13,667 nucleotides of DNA from UBA1724 sp016302315 (GTDB lineage: Bacteria; Verrucomicrobiota; Lentisphaeria; Oligosphaerales; Oligosphaeraceae), in assembly GCA_016302315.1 (NCBI GenBank), contig JAEDNW010000060.1, positions 1 through 13,667 of the forward strand, in the 5' to 3' direction. The translations under genes and the position numbers were made by a program. The notes beneath the pieces are model-generated. The model was not told the DNA's origin and did not search any database. It saw only the letters and a program-made list of their open reading frames with translations. Below are positions 1 to 7,824 of the stretch, piece after piece. Position 1 is the stretch's first letter, and each line of letters opens with the position of its first letter.

Positions 1-136
1 GCTTCAGGTTGTTGGTGCAGCTGATGGCGCGGGCCTTTTCCCGGGCCTTGGAGAGGGCGGGCAGAAGCATGGCGGCCAGGATGGCGATAATGGCGATGAC
101 AACCAGCAGCTCGATGAGGGTAAAGCTCTTTTTCAT
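1..136 (-). CDS. Type II secretion / type IV pilin-like pseudopilin, N-terminal fragment (runs off window)
   Basis: The minus strand from ATG 136 gives 45 residues before the window ends. They begin MKKS, then FTLIELLVVIAIIAIL and AAMLLPALSKAREKAR. This is the class III prepilin signal: a short basic leader, a cleavage site before Phe5, Glu at mature position 5, and a hydrophobic helix that anchors the protein in the inner membrane before processing and assembly. The residue before cleavage is Ser, where classical prepilins have Gly. The LLPALSKAREKAR extension is typical of the very numerous pseudopilin-like proteins of Lentisphaerota and Verrucomicrobiota. Their individual roles are mostly unknown, and many may be surface or secretion components. 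No Shine-Dalgarno sequence is visible. The gene lies downstream of the AI-2E-family gene with its own predicted promoter. The class is certain, the specific role unknown. Confidence 0.9.
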   Translation of the reverse strand, partial: MKKSFTLIELLVVIAIIAILAAMLLPALSKAREKARAISCTNNLK

Positions 137-176
137 GATTGCATTGGTGTTCAAGAATGGGGCTACGTTCAAAGAG

Positions 177-218
177 GGGAAATTCCCAAGACCACAAGGA
201 TATTTTAGGAAATTTCCC
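177..218. promoter_or_regulatory. Two phased palindromes, candidate operator pair
   Basis: GGGAAATTCCC (177-187) is a perfect inverted repeat around a central A. GGAAATTTCC (208-217, followed by another C at 218) is a perfect 10-base palindrome. Their centres are about 30.5 bases apart, close to three helical turns, so proteins bound to both would lie on the same face of the DNA. One site fills the spacer between the predicted -35 and -10 boxes; the other lies just downstream of the predicted start site. With AT-rich centres and no loop they are poor RNA hairpins but good shapes for a dimeric DNA-binding protein. The regulator is unknown. Confidence 0.4.
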
Positions 219-230
219 AGAAAACATCAA
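202..230 (-). promoter_or_regulatory. Predicted sigma-70-type promoter of the pseudopilin gene
   Basis: Read on the minus strand, TTGATG (230-225) is followed after exactly 17 bases by TAAAAT (207-202). These match the -35 and -10 consensus at four and five of six positions, with ideal spacing. The -35 element overlaps the stop codon of the upstream AI-2E-family gene. The start site would be near 195, giving a leader of about 60 bases. The surrounding 90 bases are clearly AT-richer than the genes on either side, as expected for a promoter region. This is a prediction from sequence only. Confidence 0.5.
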
Positions 231-1555
231 GAGGCCTCCCTGGATTTTTCAGGGAGATTCTCGGAATTTTTCAGTCGGGCGCTAAAGATCAGAAGACAGA
301 CCCCGCAGATGCCCATGATGAGGGGGCCGTAGATGATGCCTGCGATCCCGAAGGTCTGCAGGCCTCCCAGGACGGCGAAGAAGAGGACCATGTAGGACAT
401 TCCCGTGTCCCCGCCTTTTTTCATCAGGAAGGGGCGCAGGAGGCTGTCCACATTGGAGACAAGTCCGCCGCAGGCCACCAGGATGAAGATGGCCTTCCCG
501 GGCTGTCCCGTCAGGAAGAGGAAGACAGCCACGGGGACCCAGACCAGTCCGGTCCCCACAAAGGGAATGATGGAGCAGACGCCCAGGAGGGCGCCCCAGA
601 AGAGAGCGGGGATACCCACCAGGCGGAAGATGAGCATGGCCAGGAGTCCCTGGATGACGGCGGTGCCCAGGGTGCTGTAGAAGATGGCCTGGGAGACCTG
701 TCCGATGCGCTGGGCCACGGGTTCCCATTCCTCCTGTTTCAGGGGGCAGATGCTCTTCAGGTAGGCGGCCAGCATCTCTCCGTCCAGGAAGACGTAGTAC
801 ATGACGAAGAGCATCAGGAAGAAATTGAAGAGGGTGGTCCAGGTGCGGGCGAGGAGTCCCAGCAGGAGATCCTTCAGCCACTGGAAGCTCATGGTTCCCA
901 TGCGGATGACCATGGAAGGCAACTTCGTCCTGATCTCTCCCGGGAGAGGCTCCCGGATCTCGGCGGAGGGGGCTTCCGGCTCTTCCGGAGAGACTTCGGG
1001 GTGGTTCTCCGGGGAATCCTCCTGCCCTTCTCCCAGCCGTTCCAGGTAGTTAGCTCCCTGGAGAACGAGTTTCCAGGCTTCCTGAAGGCGGGGATGCCGG
1101 GTGAGAAACTCCTGGGCTTTCCCCTCCAGCTCCTGGGCGACCCAGCGCTGGGCCGTGGGAATGACCATGACGCCCTGGGAGACCACCTTGACGGCGAAGA
1201 CCCCCAGGGGAACCACCACCAGCAGGAAGACCAGGGTCACGGAGCAGAGGGCGGCCAGGCGCCGGATCTTGGGGGAGGGAGCGGCGGGTTCCTCCGGGGG
1301 GCCGGGGGCTGCCGCCTCAGGGGGAGTCTTGGAGCGCCGCCAGCCCCGGGCCAGGGATTTGGCGGCCTTGTCCAGGTGGGCCAGGATCCACCGATGGAGA
1401 GGCATCAGCATGATGGCGAAAAGCGCCCCCAGAAGGATGGCATGGAGGAAATCCTTCAGCAGGTAGACCACCGCCAGAAGGACGGCCACGGTCAGCACCA
1501 GGAAGGAGCCATTGGCGATCCTGTTGCGCCACTGCTGGGGAGAGAGGGTATCCAT
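227..1555 (-). CDS. AI-2E family (PerM/YdiK-like, UPF0118) integral membrane transporter
   Basis: A 442-residue inner-membrane protein. Hydrophobic segments lie near residues 15-55, 98-125, 235-257, 290-315, 318-345, 352-368, 385-405 and 405-427. The family signature is clear in the C-terminal half: IPFVGTGLVWVPVA (residues 330-343), RPFLMKKGG (374-382) and GGLQTFGIAGIIYGPLI (397-413). Members have been linked to export of the quorum signal AI-2, to sodium/proton exchange and to other solutes, so the substrate cannot be assigned. It is longer than the usual 340-370 residues because of two Pro/Glu-rich inserts, about 76-97 (cytosolic side) and 176-206. It starts 12 bases after the stop of the exported 783-residue protein and is probably cotranscribed with it. 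No Shine-Dalgarno sequence is seen; this ATG is the first before the conserved membrane segment. Confidence 0.9.
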   Translation of the reverse strand: MDTLSPQQWRNRIANGSFLVLTVAVLLAVVYLLKDFLHAILLGALFAIMLMPLHRWILAHLDKAAKSLARGWRRSKTPPEAAAPGPPEEPAAPSPKIRRLAALCSVTLVFLLVVVPLGVFAVKVVSQGVMVIPTAQRWVAQELEGKAQEFLTRHPRLQEAWKLVLQGANYLERLGEGQEDSPENHPEVSPEEPEAPSAEIREPLPGEIRTKLPSMVIRMGTMSFQWLKDLLLGLLARTWTTLFNFFLMLFVMYYVFLDGEMLAAYLKSICPLKQEEWEPVAQRIGQVSQAIFYSTLGTAVIQGLLAMLIFRLVGIPALFWGALLGVCSIIPFVGTGLVWVPVAVFLFLTGQPGKAIFILVACGGLVSNVDSLLRPFLMKKGGDTGMSYMVLFFAVLGGLQTFGIAGIIYGPLIMGICGVCLLIFSARLKNSENLPEKSREAS

Positions 1556-1567
1556 GGCTAGGAAGGA

Positions 1568-3919
1568 TCAGTTTTCTTCGGAGAGGGTCAGGAGACAGAG
1601 CACATAGCCCCCCGGGGGGATTTCCAGGGAGAGGGTTCCCTGATCCAGGGTGGCCTTTCCCTGGGGGGAGAGGCAGGTCACGGAGGCGGCTTCAGGCAGG
1701 AAGAGCGTGTCCTTTGCGCTCTGCTGCGTGCCGTAGTTGCCCACCAGGAGGAGGAGCTGGCCGCCCCGTTTCCGGGCGGTGTAGGAGAGGCCTGGAGTGG
1801 CGCCCTGGATTTCTTCCTCCAAGCTTCCCTCCCAAAGAATCTCCTCGTAGGGGGAGAGAAGGGAGAAAGCCCGGGCCACATAGAAGTAGTCCAGGGGGGA
1901 TTCGAAGCCCAAGGCATAGAAAAATTGGACACCGCCGGCTCCGTTCATCAGGGTTTCCAGGAGGATTTGCTCCGCCAGGGCGCCCATGGGCTGGGTGTGA
2001 TAGGCGCCAGTGCCCGCCGTGCGCCAGGGAATCAGGCGTTCCGGATGGCCGCCGGTGGCCTGGTAGACCCGGCGCATCTGCTGGCCCGCCTCTGCGGGAG
2101 AACGCCCGTAGTACGAGTTCTGAACTTCATCGCAGAGGGCGGGATAGAGGTGGGAGTATCCCAGGAAAGGAACGGCTCCCTCCTGGCATGAATAGCTCAT
2201 TTCCGGGGAGACGGCGTAGTATCCCACCCGGGGAGCGGGGCGTCCCGCCTCCTGGGCTCCCTCCCGGACAGCTTGGGTGAAGGCGGCCACATACTCCGCC
2301 TGGAGCACATTGAAGTATTCCACCCAGCTCTCCATGCCCCGGCGCTCCTTCTCTTGGCGGCACCGTGTGCAGTTCCGGATGGTGTTGTTCATGTAGTTGG
2401 GCTCCCAGTCCTCGATGTCGAAGACCACCACGTCGGCAGGGACTATCCGGACCACTTCCCGGACCCCTTCCACCACATCCTGATACTCCTTTCCCCGATA
2501 GGCCAGACAGGTGCTGGAGCAGCCGATGCACCGGGACTCGTTCTTCCCCCCATTGGCCCGGCGGAGAAGCCGGGTGGGTTCCATCTCCAGGCGGATGCGC
2601 CGCCCCGCCGCCCTGGCCTTTTCCACTAGGGGGAGAATCTCCTGGGCTTCGGCCAGGGTGGTGGCAAAGAACATAGCCGTGGAGAACCCCAGGGAAAGTT
2701 CGTCCTGGTTGTGGGTGGGCAGTTCATGGAAGCGGTTTTCCAGCCAAAGGGAGGTATCCAGACGCTTCCAGGGGACGGGCATCCGGGGCATGGAGAGGAT
2801 CTCCAGGGGCATCCGCACCCGCTGGTCCTCCTGTCCCTCCGCATAGGTGATGAACTGGGCGTACTTCTGGTCTGGGGGGATTTCCGTGCCGGGGGCGACG
2901 GAGAAGAAGAAGGGGCCGAAGCCATAGCGGATCACCTTCTGCACCTCGGCGAAGTCTTTCCCTGGACGGAAACGCCACAGGGTCCTCCCTTCCCGGGTCT
3001 CCTGGGAGACGAGAGTCCGCAGCCATTCAGGCCAGGCCTGGCTGGGCTGATAGGTGACCTGCTCCGGCAGTTCAATGGCATATTCCCAGCCTTCGGGGCT
3101 GGTCTCCCGCTGATTCTCCAAGGAGAGCAGATTCCGGAGATACATCCCCTCCGCCACATAGAAGACCGGTTGCTTGGGGGCGACACGGATGCCGCCATGC
3201 TGAAGGAGGCGGGGCGGGCGGGCATAGGGCGCGCCATAGGCGGGAGAGGCCGCCTCCTCCTCCGTGGCCTCGATGACGGCCACCTCGTCGCTGAAGAAAT
3301 TCCGGAACTGCTGGGAATCCGAGAAGAGGCAGACGTAGCGGGCATCCGCCTGGATTTCCAGCTGGAAGGGATAGACGAAATACCGGTCGTCCTTGCCCTC
3401 CCCCTGGCTTTCCGGGAGATAATAGAGGGTCTTCCAGTCGGAGAGATAATCCTCGGTGGCCTTCAGCTTCACCAGGGCCTGCCCCGGATAGAAGTTCCGC
3501 CCATCCTGGCTCACCCACACGGAGAGATTCTCGGGGAAGGCAATGGTGTATTTGTCCATGACTCCCCCCTGGAGACGCACCACCGCCTTTCTCACGTGGC
3601 GCACCTCCCCCAGGTCGATGGTGACAAAGATTCCGTTCCACGCCCGTTCAAAGCCCACCGCCTCGGGCTCCCACCAAATCCGATCCGTCTTGGCAAAGAG
3701 CCCGTCTGTCAAGTCCCGGGCGTCGCTCTCCCCTTTGACCGTCAGGGAGTAGTTCGGGGTGGGCCGGAAGGAGACGGGGCGGCCCGCCGCCAGATTGGGG
3801 CCGTCACAGGCCTGCAGGAAGGCCTGAATCGCCTCCTGGGGCGTGGCATACTGAGCCGCAAGCCTCCCCGGGATCAAAGCGAAAACGAGAACCGCAGCAA
3901 GGAAAACAAGGCGACACAT
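1568..3919 (-). CDS. Exported 783-residue protein: F5/8-type-C-like domain plus probable glycosidase-like barrel with CxxC motifs
   Basis: Residues 1-22 form a Sec signal peptide (basic start, hydrophobic core, GRLAA before the probable cut), so the product is exported. Residues about 40-220 resemble a discoidin/F5-8 type C (CBM32-like) domain: DGLF..., then WNGIFVTIDLGEVRHVRKAVVR and NLSVWVSQDGRNF. A beta-rich segment (about 230-390) follows. Residues about 395-690 look like a (beta/alpha)8 barrel, with acidic strand ends such as VVVFDIEDWEPN (498-509), LEMEPTR and VGYYAVSPEM. A small beta domain (about 700-780) ends it, as in many glycoside hydrolases. Cys464, 467, 471, 517 and 520 form CIGC/C and CTRC motifs just before and after the DIEDWE strand. 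No GH family is recognised and the catalytic role is inferred. The start is supported by the window's only clear Shine-Dalgarno sequence (AAAGGAG). The AI-2E-family gene follows after 12 bases. Confidence 0.7.
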   Translation of the reverse strand: MCRLVFLAAVLVFALIPGRLAAQYATPQEAIQAFLQACDGPNLAAGRPVSFRPTPNYSLTVKGESDARDLTDGLFAKTDRIWWEPEAVGFERAWNGIFVTIDLGEVRHVRKAVVRLQGGVMDKYTIAFPENLSVWVSQDGRNFYPGQALVKLKATEDYLSDWKTLYYLPESQGEGKDDRYFVYPFQLEIQADARYVCLFSDSQQFRNFFSDEVAVIEATEEEAASPAYGAPYARPPRLLQHGGIRVAPKQPVFYVAEGMYLRNLLSLENQRETSPEGWEYAIELPEQVTYQPSQAWPEWLRTLVSQETREGRTLWRFRPGKDFAEVQKVIRYGFGPFFFSVAPGTEIPPDQKYAQFITYAEGQEDQRVRMPLEILSMPRMPVPWKRLDTSLWLENRFHELPTHNQDELSLGFSTAMFFATTLAEAQEILPLVEKARAAGRRIRLEMEPTRLLRRANGGKNESRCIGCSSTCLAYRGKEYQDVVEGVREVVRIVPADVVVFDIEDWEPNYMNNTIRNCTRCRQEKERRGMESWVEYFNVLQAEYVAAFTQAVREGAQEAGRPAPRVGYYAVSPEMSYSCQEGAVPFLGYSHLYPALCDEVQNSYYGRSPAEAGQQMRRVYQATGGHPERLIPWRTAGTGAYHTQPMGALAEQILLETLMNGAGGVQFFYALGFESPLDYFYVARAFSLLSPYEEILWEGSLEEEIQGATPGLSYTARKRGGQLLLLVGNYGTQQSAKDTLFLPEAASVTCLSPQGKATLDQGTLSLEIPPGGYVLCLLTLSEEN

Positions 3920-3928
3920 GGGAAAGAA

Positions 3929-3946
3929 CTCCTTTGTTGTCCAACA
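3929..3946 (-). promoter_or_regulatory. Shine-Dalgarno sequence overlapping a small palindrome upstream of the 783-residue gene
   Basis: On the minus strand AAAGGAG (3935-3929) lies 9 bases before the ATG at 3919 and fixes that start. It abuts the inverted repeat TGTTG-GA-CAACA (3946-3935), whose last A is also the first A of the Shine-Dalgarno sequence. The palindrome could be an operator or could mask the ribosome site in mRNA, although with a 2-base centre only a short, strained hairpin is possible. The ribosome site is confident; any regulatory role is speculative. Confidence 0.55.
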
Positions 3947-3968
3947 GTGTGGAAACCTTCCGGGAACG

Positions 3969-4000
3969 AAAAAAGGTCTTCCGGCGGGCTTCCCGGAAAA
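3969..4000 (-). terminator. Rho-independent terminator after the GH123-like gene
   Basis: Reading the minus strand, TTTTCCGG (4000-3993), an 8-base loop and CCGGAAGA (3984-3977) form an 8-bp stem with one G-U pair. Two bases later comes TTTTTT (3974-3969). It lies about 65 bases after the stop codon of the GH123-like gene and about 50 bases before the ATG of the 783-residue gene. It therefore probably ends the fabH-esterase-glycosidase unit and implies a separate promoter for the next unit in the remaining bases. Confidence 0.7.
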
Positions 4001-4065
4001 GCCCCCTTCCCTGCAGGGATAAGGTGCTGGCAGGGGGAGGACTTTTCCGGAATGACGATATGCCC

Positions 4066-7000
4066 CTAGGGCTGGGCAAGGGCCTGGATCTCCTGGGCGG
4101 AGAGGCAGCGGCGGTAGATGAGAAGATCATCGTAGTCCCCGGGGAAGGTCCGTTCCTCATTGTAGAGATGGCAGGGATGGCTGCCCAGGGTGCCCGAGAA
4201 GCCATCCAGCCAGGGGGCGACATAGGGATCGGTGGAGGCGCCGGCTTCCACGCCATTGACGTAGAGGCGGCGTTCCCCTTCCTTCCAGGTGAGGGCCAGA
4301 TGGCACCACTCTCCCTTCTTCAGGGGATTGGGGATCTCCGCCAGAATGGCCTTCCGGGTGCCCTCTCCGCAGACTCTGGCCTTCAGCAGACCGTCCTCCA
4401 CATAGAGACCGATCTCATCCATGCCGCTGGGGGTCCAGTTCCGGTCCGTGGCCATGAGATAGAAGAGGATGGGGATGTTGCTGGTGGAACCCTGCTCCTC
4501 CAGGGGACGCACCCAGAAGGACACCGTGCCCTCGGTGGGACGGGACCCCAGAATGGCGGCGGCGGGAGGCAGCGCCAGACCACTGCCGATGGAGGTGCGC
4601 AGCCCCTGCCCGGCATGCCCTTCCCTTCTCTCCAGCCCGGCATAGCCGGAATCCAGGCCATTGCCGGAGCGGTCCCACAGGAAGGGACTCTCTCCCTCGA
4701 AATCATAGAAAAGCACCAGGCCATCCTGGGGAAGATCCTGGGGACGGACAATCCCTCCCAGCTTCTCCTGGGCCTTCTGGGCCTGCCCCTGCCGGGTTTC
4801 CTCCAGGGATTCCTGATAGCGCTTCAGATTCCCCTCCACTTCGGCGGGGGAAAGCCCCGTGCGGCGCACGGGACGCCGGGTGATGGCGGGCTGGGCGCCC
4901 AGGAAGGCGATGGCTTCCTCCAGGCAATCCATCAGACGACGCCGTTCTCGAAGAATCACCTGGGGATCCCGGGAGTATTCCCGCCAGTTCACCACCACTT
5001 CCGGATTCACGGCCAGCAGCTCCTGGATGCGCCGGGAAAGGTCGGGATTCTTTTCTCCCAGGGTTTCCTGGGCGGCTTCCAGGAGGCAGAAGAGCTCGTA
5101 GTCCTCCAATCCATCCGTCAGGACTTCCAGACGGGGGGAGGAGAGGGGGACACCGGAGGGAGTGGGGTAGATCAAATTTCCGTCGCCATTGCTCACATCG
5201 TTGAAGACGGCGCCGGTGGCCCAGGGATTCCGGCGCCCCCACCAGTTGACGGACCAGTAGAGGATGCCGTCCAGGTCATGTTTCCAGGTCTGCCAGATCC
5301 AGGAGCGTCCCTCGGCGATGGGGGAGTCGATCCAGATATTGGGGAGGGGGTTGCGGTTTCCATAGGCGACGTACCACCACACATTGCGGCCTTTGGCCTG
5401 CTCTGCGGCAGACAGCTCGGGATTGTAGCTGTAAGTCTCTGGGCACCAGGTATCCACGAAGCAGAGTTCCGGGGGGAAGCTCCGGGCGGTCATCATGTTG
5501 GGGAGGGAGGGGATTCCGGGGGCTTCCTTCACGGTGGAAAGGCGGGCGTTGACCACGGGGTAGTAGGAAGGCACCGGCTCGTCCGCCAGATAGGTGTAGA
5601 AGTATTTCGTCCAGCCCTTCTCCGCCAGGTGGTTGCGGAAGAGCCGGGACCAGAGGGGAAGAGGATCCCGCAAATCTGCCATATGGGAGGTCATGCCCTG
5701 GGAGAGGCCCCATTCGATTTGGCGATCGTAGGCGGACCAATCGATGACGGGGGGGACGGCGGGGGGATCCATGGCCAGATAGCTCCATTGGGCCCAGTCG
5801 GAGACGGAGCCATCTGCCTGGAGGTCGCAGCAGGCATTCTCCCAGGGAATCAACTCCAGGGTGCCCTGGGATCGTTCCAGGGTTACCCGAAGGCGTCCGC
5901 CGCCGCATCCCCGAAGGGTGAGGTTCATTTCATAGAGGTGCTCCTTTCCCAAGGCCTCCCGGAGAGAGGGGCATTCCTGGCGGCTGGTTCCGGCGGGAAT
6001 GGGGAAATGGAGGCGGGCATAGTCTCCCTCATCGGAATACAGGGCCACCTCCAGATCTCCCTCGCCCAGGCTGTCCACTTCCAAGACCAGGGTGTCGCCT
6101 TCCTCCAATTTCAGGTAGGGTTTCTTTTCCATGGGAGGCGCCTCGGTGATGAAATAGGGAGTGAGGCGATGGGCGAACATCATCTCATAGGCGGCCTGGA
6201 GATCCAGGGTGAAGCCGTACCGATTCATCAGCTTCTTGGTTTCGCCGTTCAGAGGCCAGACGCCGAAGGCGCTGATGAGGCTGGAATGGCGGGGGATGGT
6301 GAAGGAACGCACCTGAAGCCGGATGGGCACCAGGGTGGGCAGGCTGTTCCGGGCCTTCAGGAGGAGTTTGCCCTGGTAGAGTCCCGGCGGGGTGTTTTCC
6401 GGCACCTTGACGCTCACCCAGAGGGTTTCCCTGCCCCAGGCAGGAACATCAAAGGAGGAGAGGGGAAGCAGGATGTCGGGATAGAGCCCCACGTAGTCTG
6501 TGTCATATTCCGGGGTGGTGGTCAGCACATGGCCAACCCGGCGGATCTCCATGGCCTCCTGGGGAACGGTGCCGCCCTCGGAGGAGACCAGAGGGCCTTC
6601 CAGGGAGGCCTCCACCCAGGTGAGATTGGCCCCTCCCGCAAAAAGCACCACCTGGGCGGCCTCCTGCTCGTTCCGCCCTGCATCCAACATCACCTCTCCT
6701 CCCATCTCTCCGGGGAAGATATCCACAGGCAGGAGGCGAGTGAGGGAGTCCAAGGTGCCGTAGACGATTTCCTCGGGTTGTCTTCCCCGTTCCTCCATGG
6801 TCTTCTCCGCCAGAAGATAGAGCATCCGGTCCCGAAGCCGGAGAGCCTCCTCCTCCAGGAGATCATAGACTTCGGGCGTCTCTTCCGCATGGAGAGCCAT
6901 GAGAGCCTCTGCGCTGCGAACCATGGCCTTCACCTCCGGGGAGGAGAAGGCGCGCAGGCGTTCCGTGGTCTCTCCCAGGATGGCGGCCACCTGGCTGGCC

Positions 7001-7803
7001 CGCTTCAGGAGATAGATGCCGTAGACAGGACGGCCCTCCACCTGGTATTCCAGGCTGTGGCAGAGATACTCCGAACCGGCGGGAGAAGAGCCGATGCGCA
7101 CCAGCTGGGGTTCCGGCATCCCGGACCAGCGATAGGCGGGCGTGGCGTCGTTTTCCGTCCCCGGAATCTTTCCCAGAGGACGGGGAGCGTTCTCAAAGCG
7201 GATGAAGCCGTAGCCATCCCGGAAGCGACGGGTTTCCGGGGCGGCCACCCAGCCGGATGCCCCCTGGTTCGCCGTGGTGCGGCTCACCCCCATCTGCATC
7301 CGCCATTGGGTTCCCTCCTGGGGTTCCCCTCCCAAGTCCGAGAAGGGAATGGAGAACTCCGCCATCCACCGGTAGAGTTCCCGGGTGGTCTTGATCTGCC
7401 AATTCCCATTCCAGTCGCCCTTCCCGTCCCGCTCGTCATAGATGGTGCCCAGGGCATTGAAGATCAGATGGTAGGCATGGCCATCCTCAGGATAGAGGAA
7501 AAAATCGAAGGAGTCATCCTCCCATACGGCGGAATCCCTCTCCTTCTTCTCCATGCGGATGCCCGCCATCCGGGGCTCCACCACCTCGAGTTTTCCCATG
7601 AGGCGGCCATTTTGCCGCCACATCCAGAGATGAAAGGGGGATTCGGGGCGGGCTTTGCCGTCGATGGTGATCCAGTCCCCGAAGTAGCAGGCTTCCTTTG
7701 GCCCCTGGGCTTCGGGAATGGTGGCGAAGGGGCTCCATTCTGCATAGGACAGCCAGGGAAGAAGAAGGGCGAGGAGAAGACAGATGGAGGGAGAGGCTTT
7801 CAT
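4066..7803 (-). CDS. Exported GH123/DUF4091-family glycosidase with CBM9-like and LamG-like domains
   Basis: A 1245-residue protein with a signal peptide (hydrophobic core to residue 20, cut predicted after SYA). Residues about 25-205 resemble a CBM9-like/DOMON sugar-binding domain (WEDDSFDFFLYPED, YRWMAEFSIPFSDLG). After a mainly helical linker (about 265-345), residues 360-505 match the Ig-like N-terminal domain of GH123/DUF4091 (RNEQEAAQVVLFAG; PGLYQGKL). The catalytic barrel follows. YFYTYLADEP holds Asp741-Glu742, the position of the Asp-Glu pair that GH123 enzymes use in substrate-assisted hydrolysis, and LTDGLEDYELF (895-905) is the conserved DUF4091 end. Residues about 560-665 are an inserted beta-rich segment. 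Residues about 1025-1245 are a LamG/concanavalin-A-like domain (GLVLFYDFEG, GEWCHLALTW, YVNG). Characterised GH123 enzymes release beta-linked N-acetylgalactosamine, but DUF4091 relatives are diverse, so the substrate is unproven. It lies 21 bases after the esterase gene and is followed by a terminator. Confidence 0.85.
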   Translation of the reverse strand: MKASPSICLLLALLLPWLSYAEWSPFATIPEAQGPKEACYFGDWITIDGKARPESPFHLWMWRQNGRLMGKLEVVEPRMAGIRMEKKERDSAVWEDDSFDFFLYPEDGHAYHLIFNALGTIYDERDGKGDWNGNWQIKTTRELYRWMAEFSIPFSDLGGEPQEGTQWRMQMGVSRTTANQGASGWVAAPETRRFRDGYGFIRFENAPRPLGKIPGTENDATPAYRWSGMPEPQLVRIGSSPAGSEYLCHSLEYQVEGRPVYGIYLLKRASQVAAILGETTERLRAFSSPEVKAMVRSAEALMALHAEETPEVYDLLEEEALRLRDRMLYLLAEKTMEERGRQPEEIVYGTLDSLTRLLPVDIFPGEMGGEVMLDAGRNEQEAAQVVLFAGGANLTWVEASLEGPLVSSEGGTVPQEAMEIRRVGHVLTTTPEYDTDYVGLYPDILLPLSSFDVPAWGRETLWVSVKVPENTPPGLYQGKLLLKARNSLPTLVPIRLQVRSFTIPRHSSLISAFGVWPLNGETKKLMNRYGFTLDLQAAYEMMFAHRLTPYFITEAPPMEKKPYLKLEEGDTLVLEVDSLGEGDLEVALYSDEGDYARLHFPIPAGTSRQECPSLREALGKEHLYEMNLTLRGCGGGRLRVTLERSQGTLELIPWENACCDLQADGSVSDWAQWSYLAMDPPAVPPVIDWSAYDRQIEWGLSQGMTSHMADLRDPLPLWSRLFRNHLAEKGWTKYFYTYLADEPVPSYYPVVNARLSTVKEAPGIPSLPNMMTARSFPPELCFVDTWCPETYSYNPELSAAEQAKGRNVWWYVAYGNRNPLPNIWIDSPIAEGRSWIWQTWKHDLDGILYWSVNWWGRRNPWATGAVFNDVSNGDGNLIYPTPSGVPLSSPRLEVLTDGLEDYELFCLLEAAQETLGEKNPDLSRRIQELLAVNPEVVVNWREYSRDPQVILRERRRLMDCLEEAIAFLGAQPAITRRPVRRTGLSPAEVEGNLKRYQESLEETRQGQAQKAQEKLGGIVRPQDLPQDGLVLFYDFEGESPFLWDRSGNGLDSGYAGLERREGHAGQGLRTSIGSGLALPPAAAILGSRPTEGTVSFWVRPLEEQGSTSNIPILFYLMATDRNWTPSGMDEIGLYVEDGLLKARVCGEGTRKAILAEIPNPLKKGEWCHLALTWKEGERRLYVNGVEAGASTDPYVAPWLDGFSGTLGSHPCHLYNEERTFPGDYDDLLIYRRCLSAQEIQALAQP

Positions 7804-7824
7804 GGTGGATGAAATAGAAAGGGA

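Noticed and set aside
2711..4069. A 452-codon plus-strand open frame across the 783-residue gene and the terminator
   Set aside because: Same codon-register shadow as above. The opposite strand has a signal peptide, recognisable domains and a Shine-Dalgarno sequence.
3934..7812. A 1292-codon open frame on the plus strand, opposite the GH123-like gene
   Set aside because: It is in exact codon register with the sense gene, composed of reverse-complement codons, rich in Gly, His and Gln with no domain pattern. It is explained by avoidance of TTA, CTA and TCA in the sense gene.
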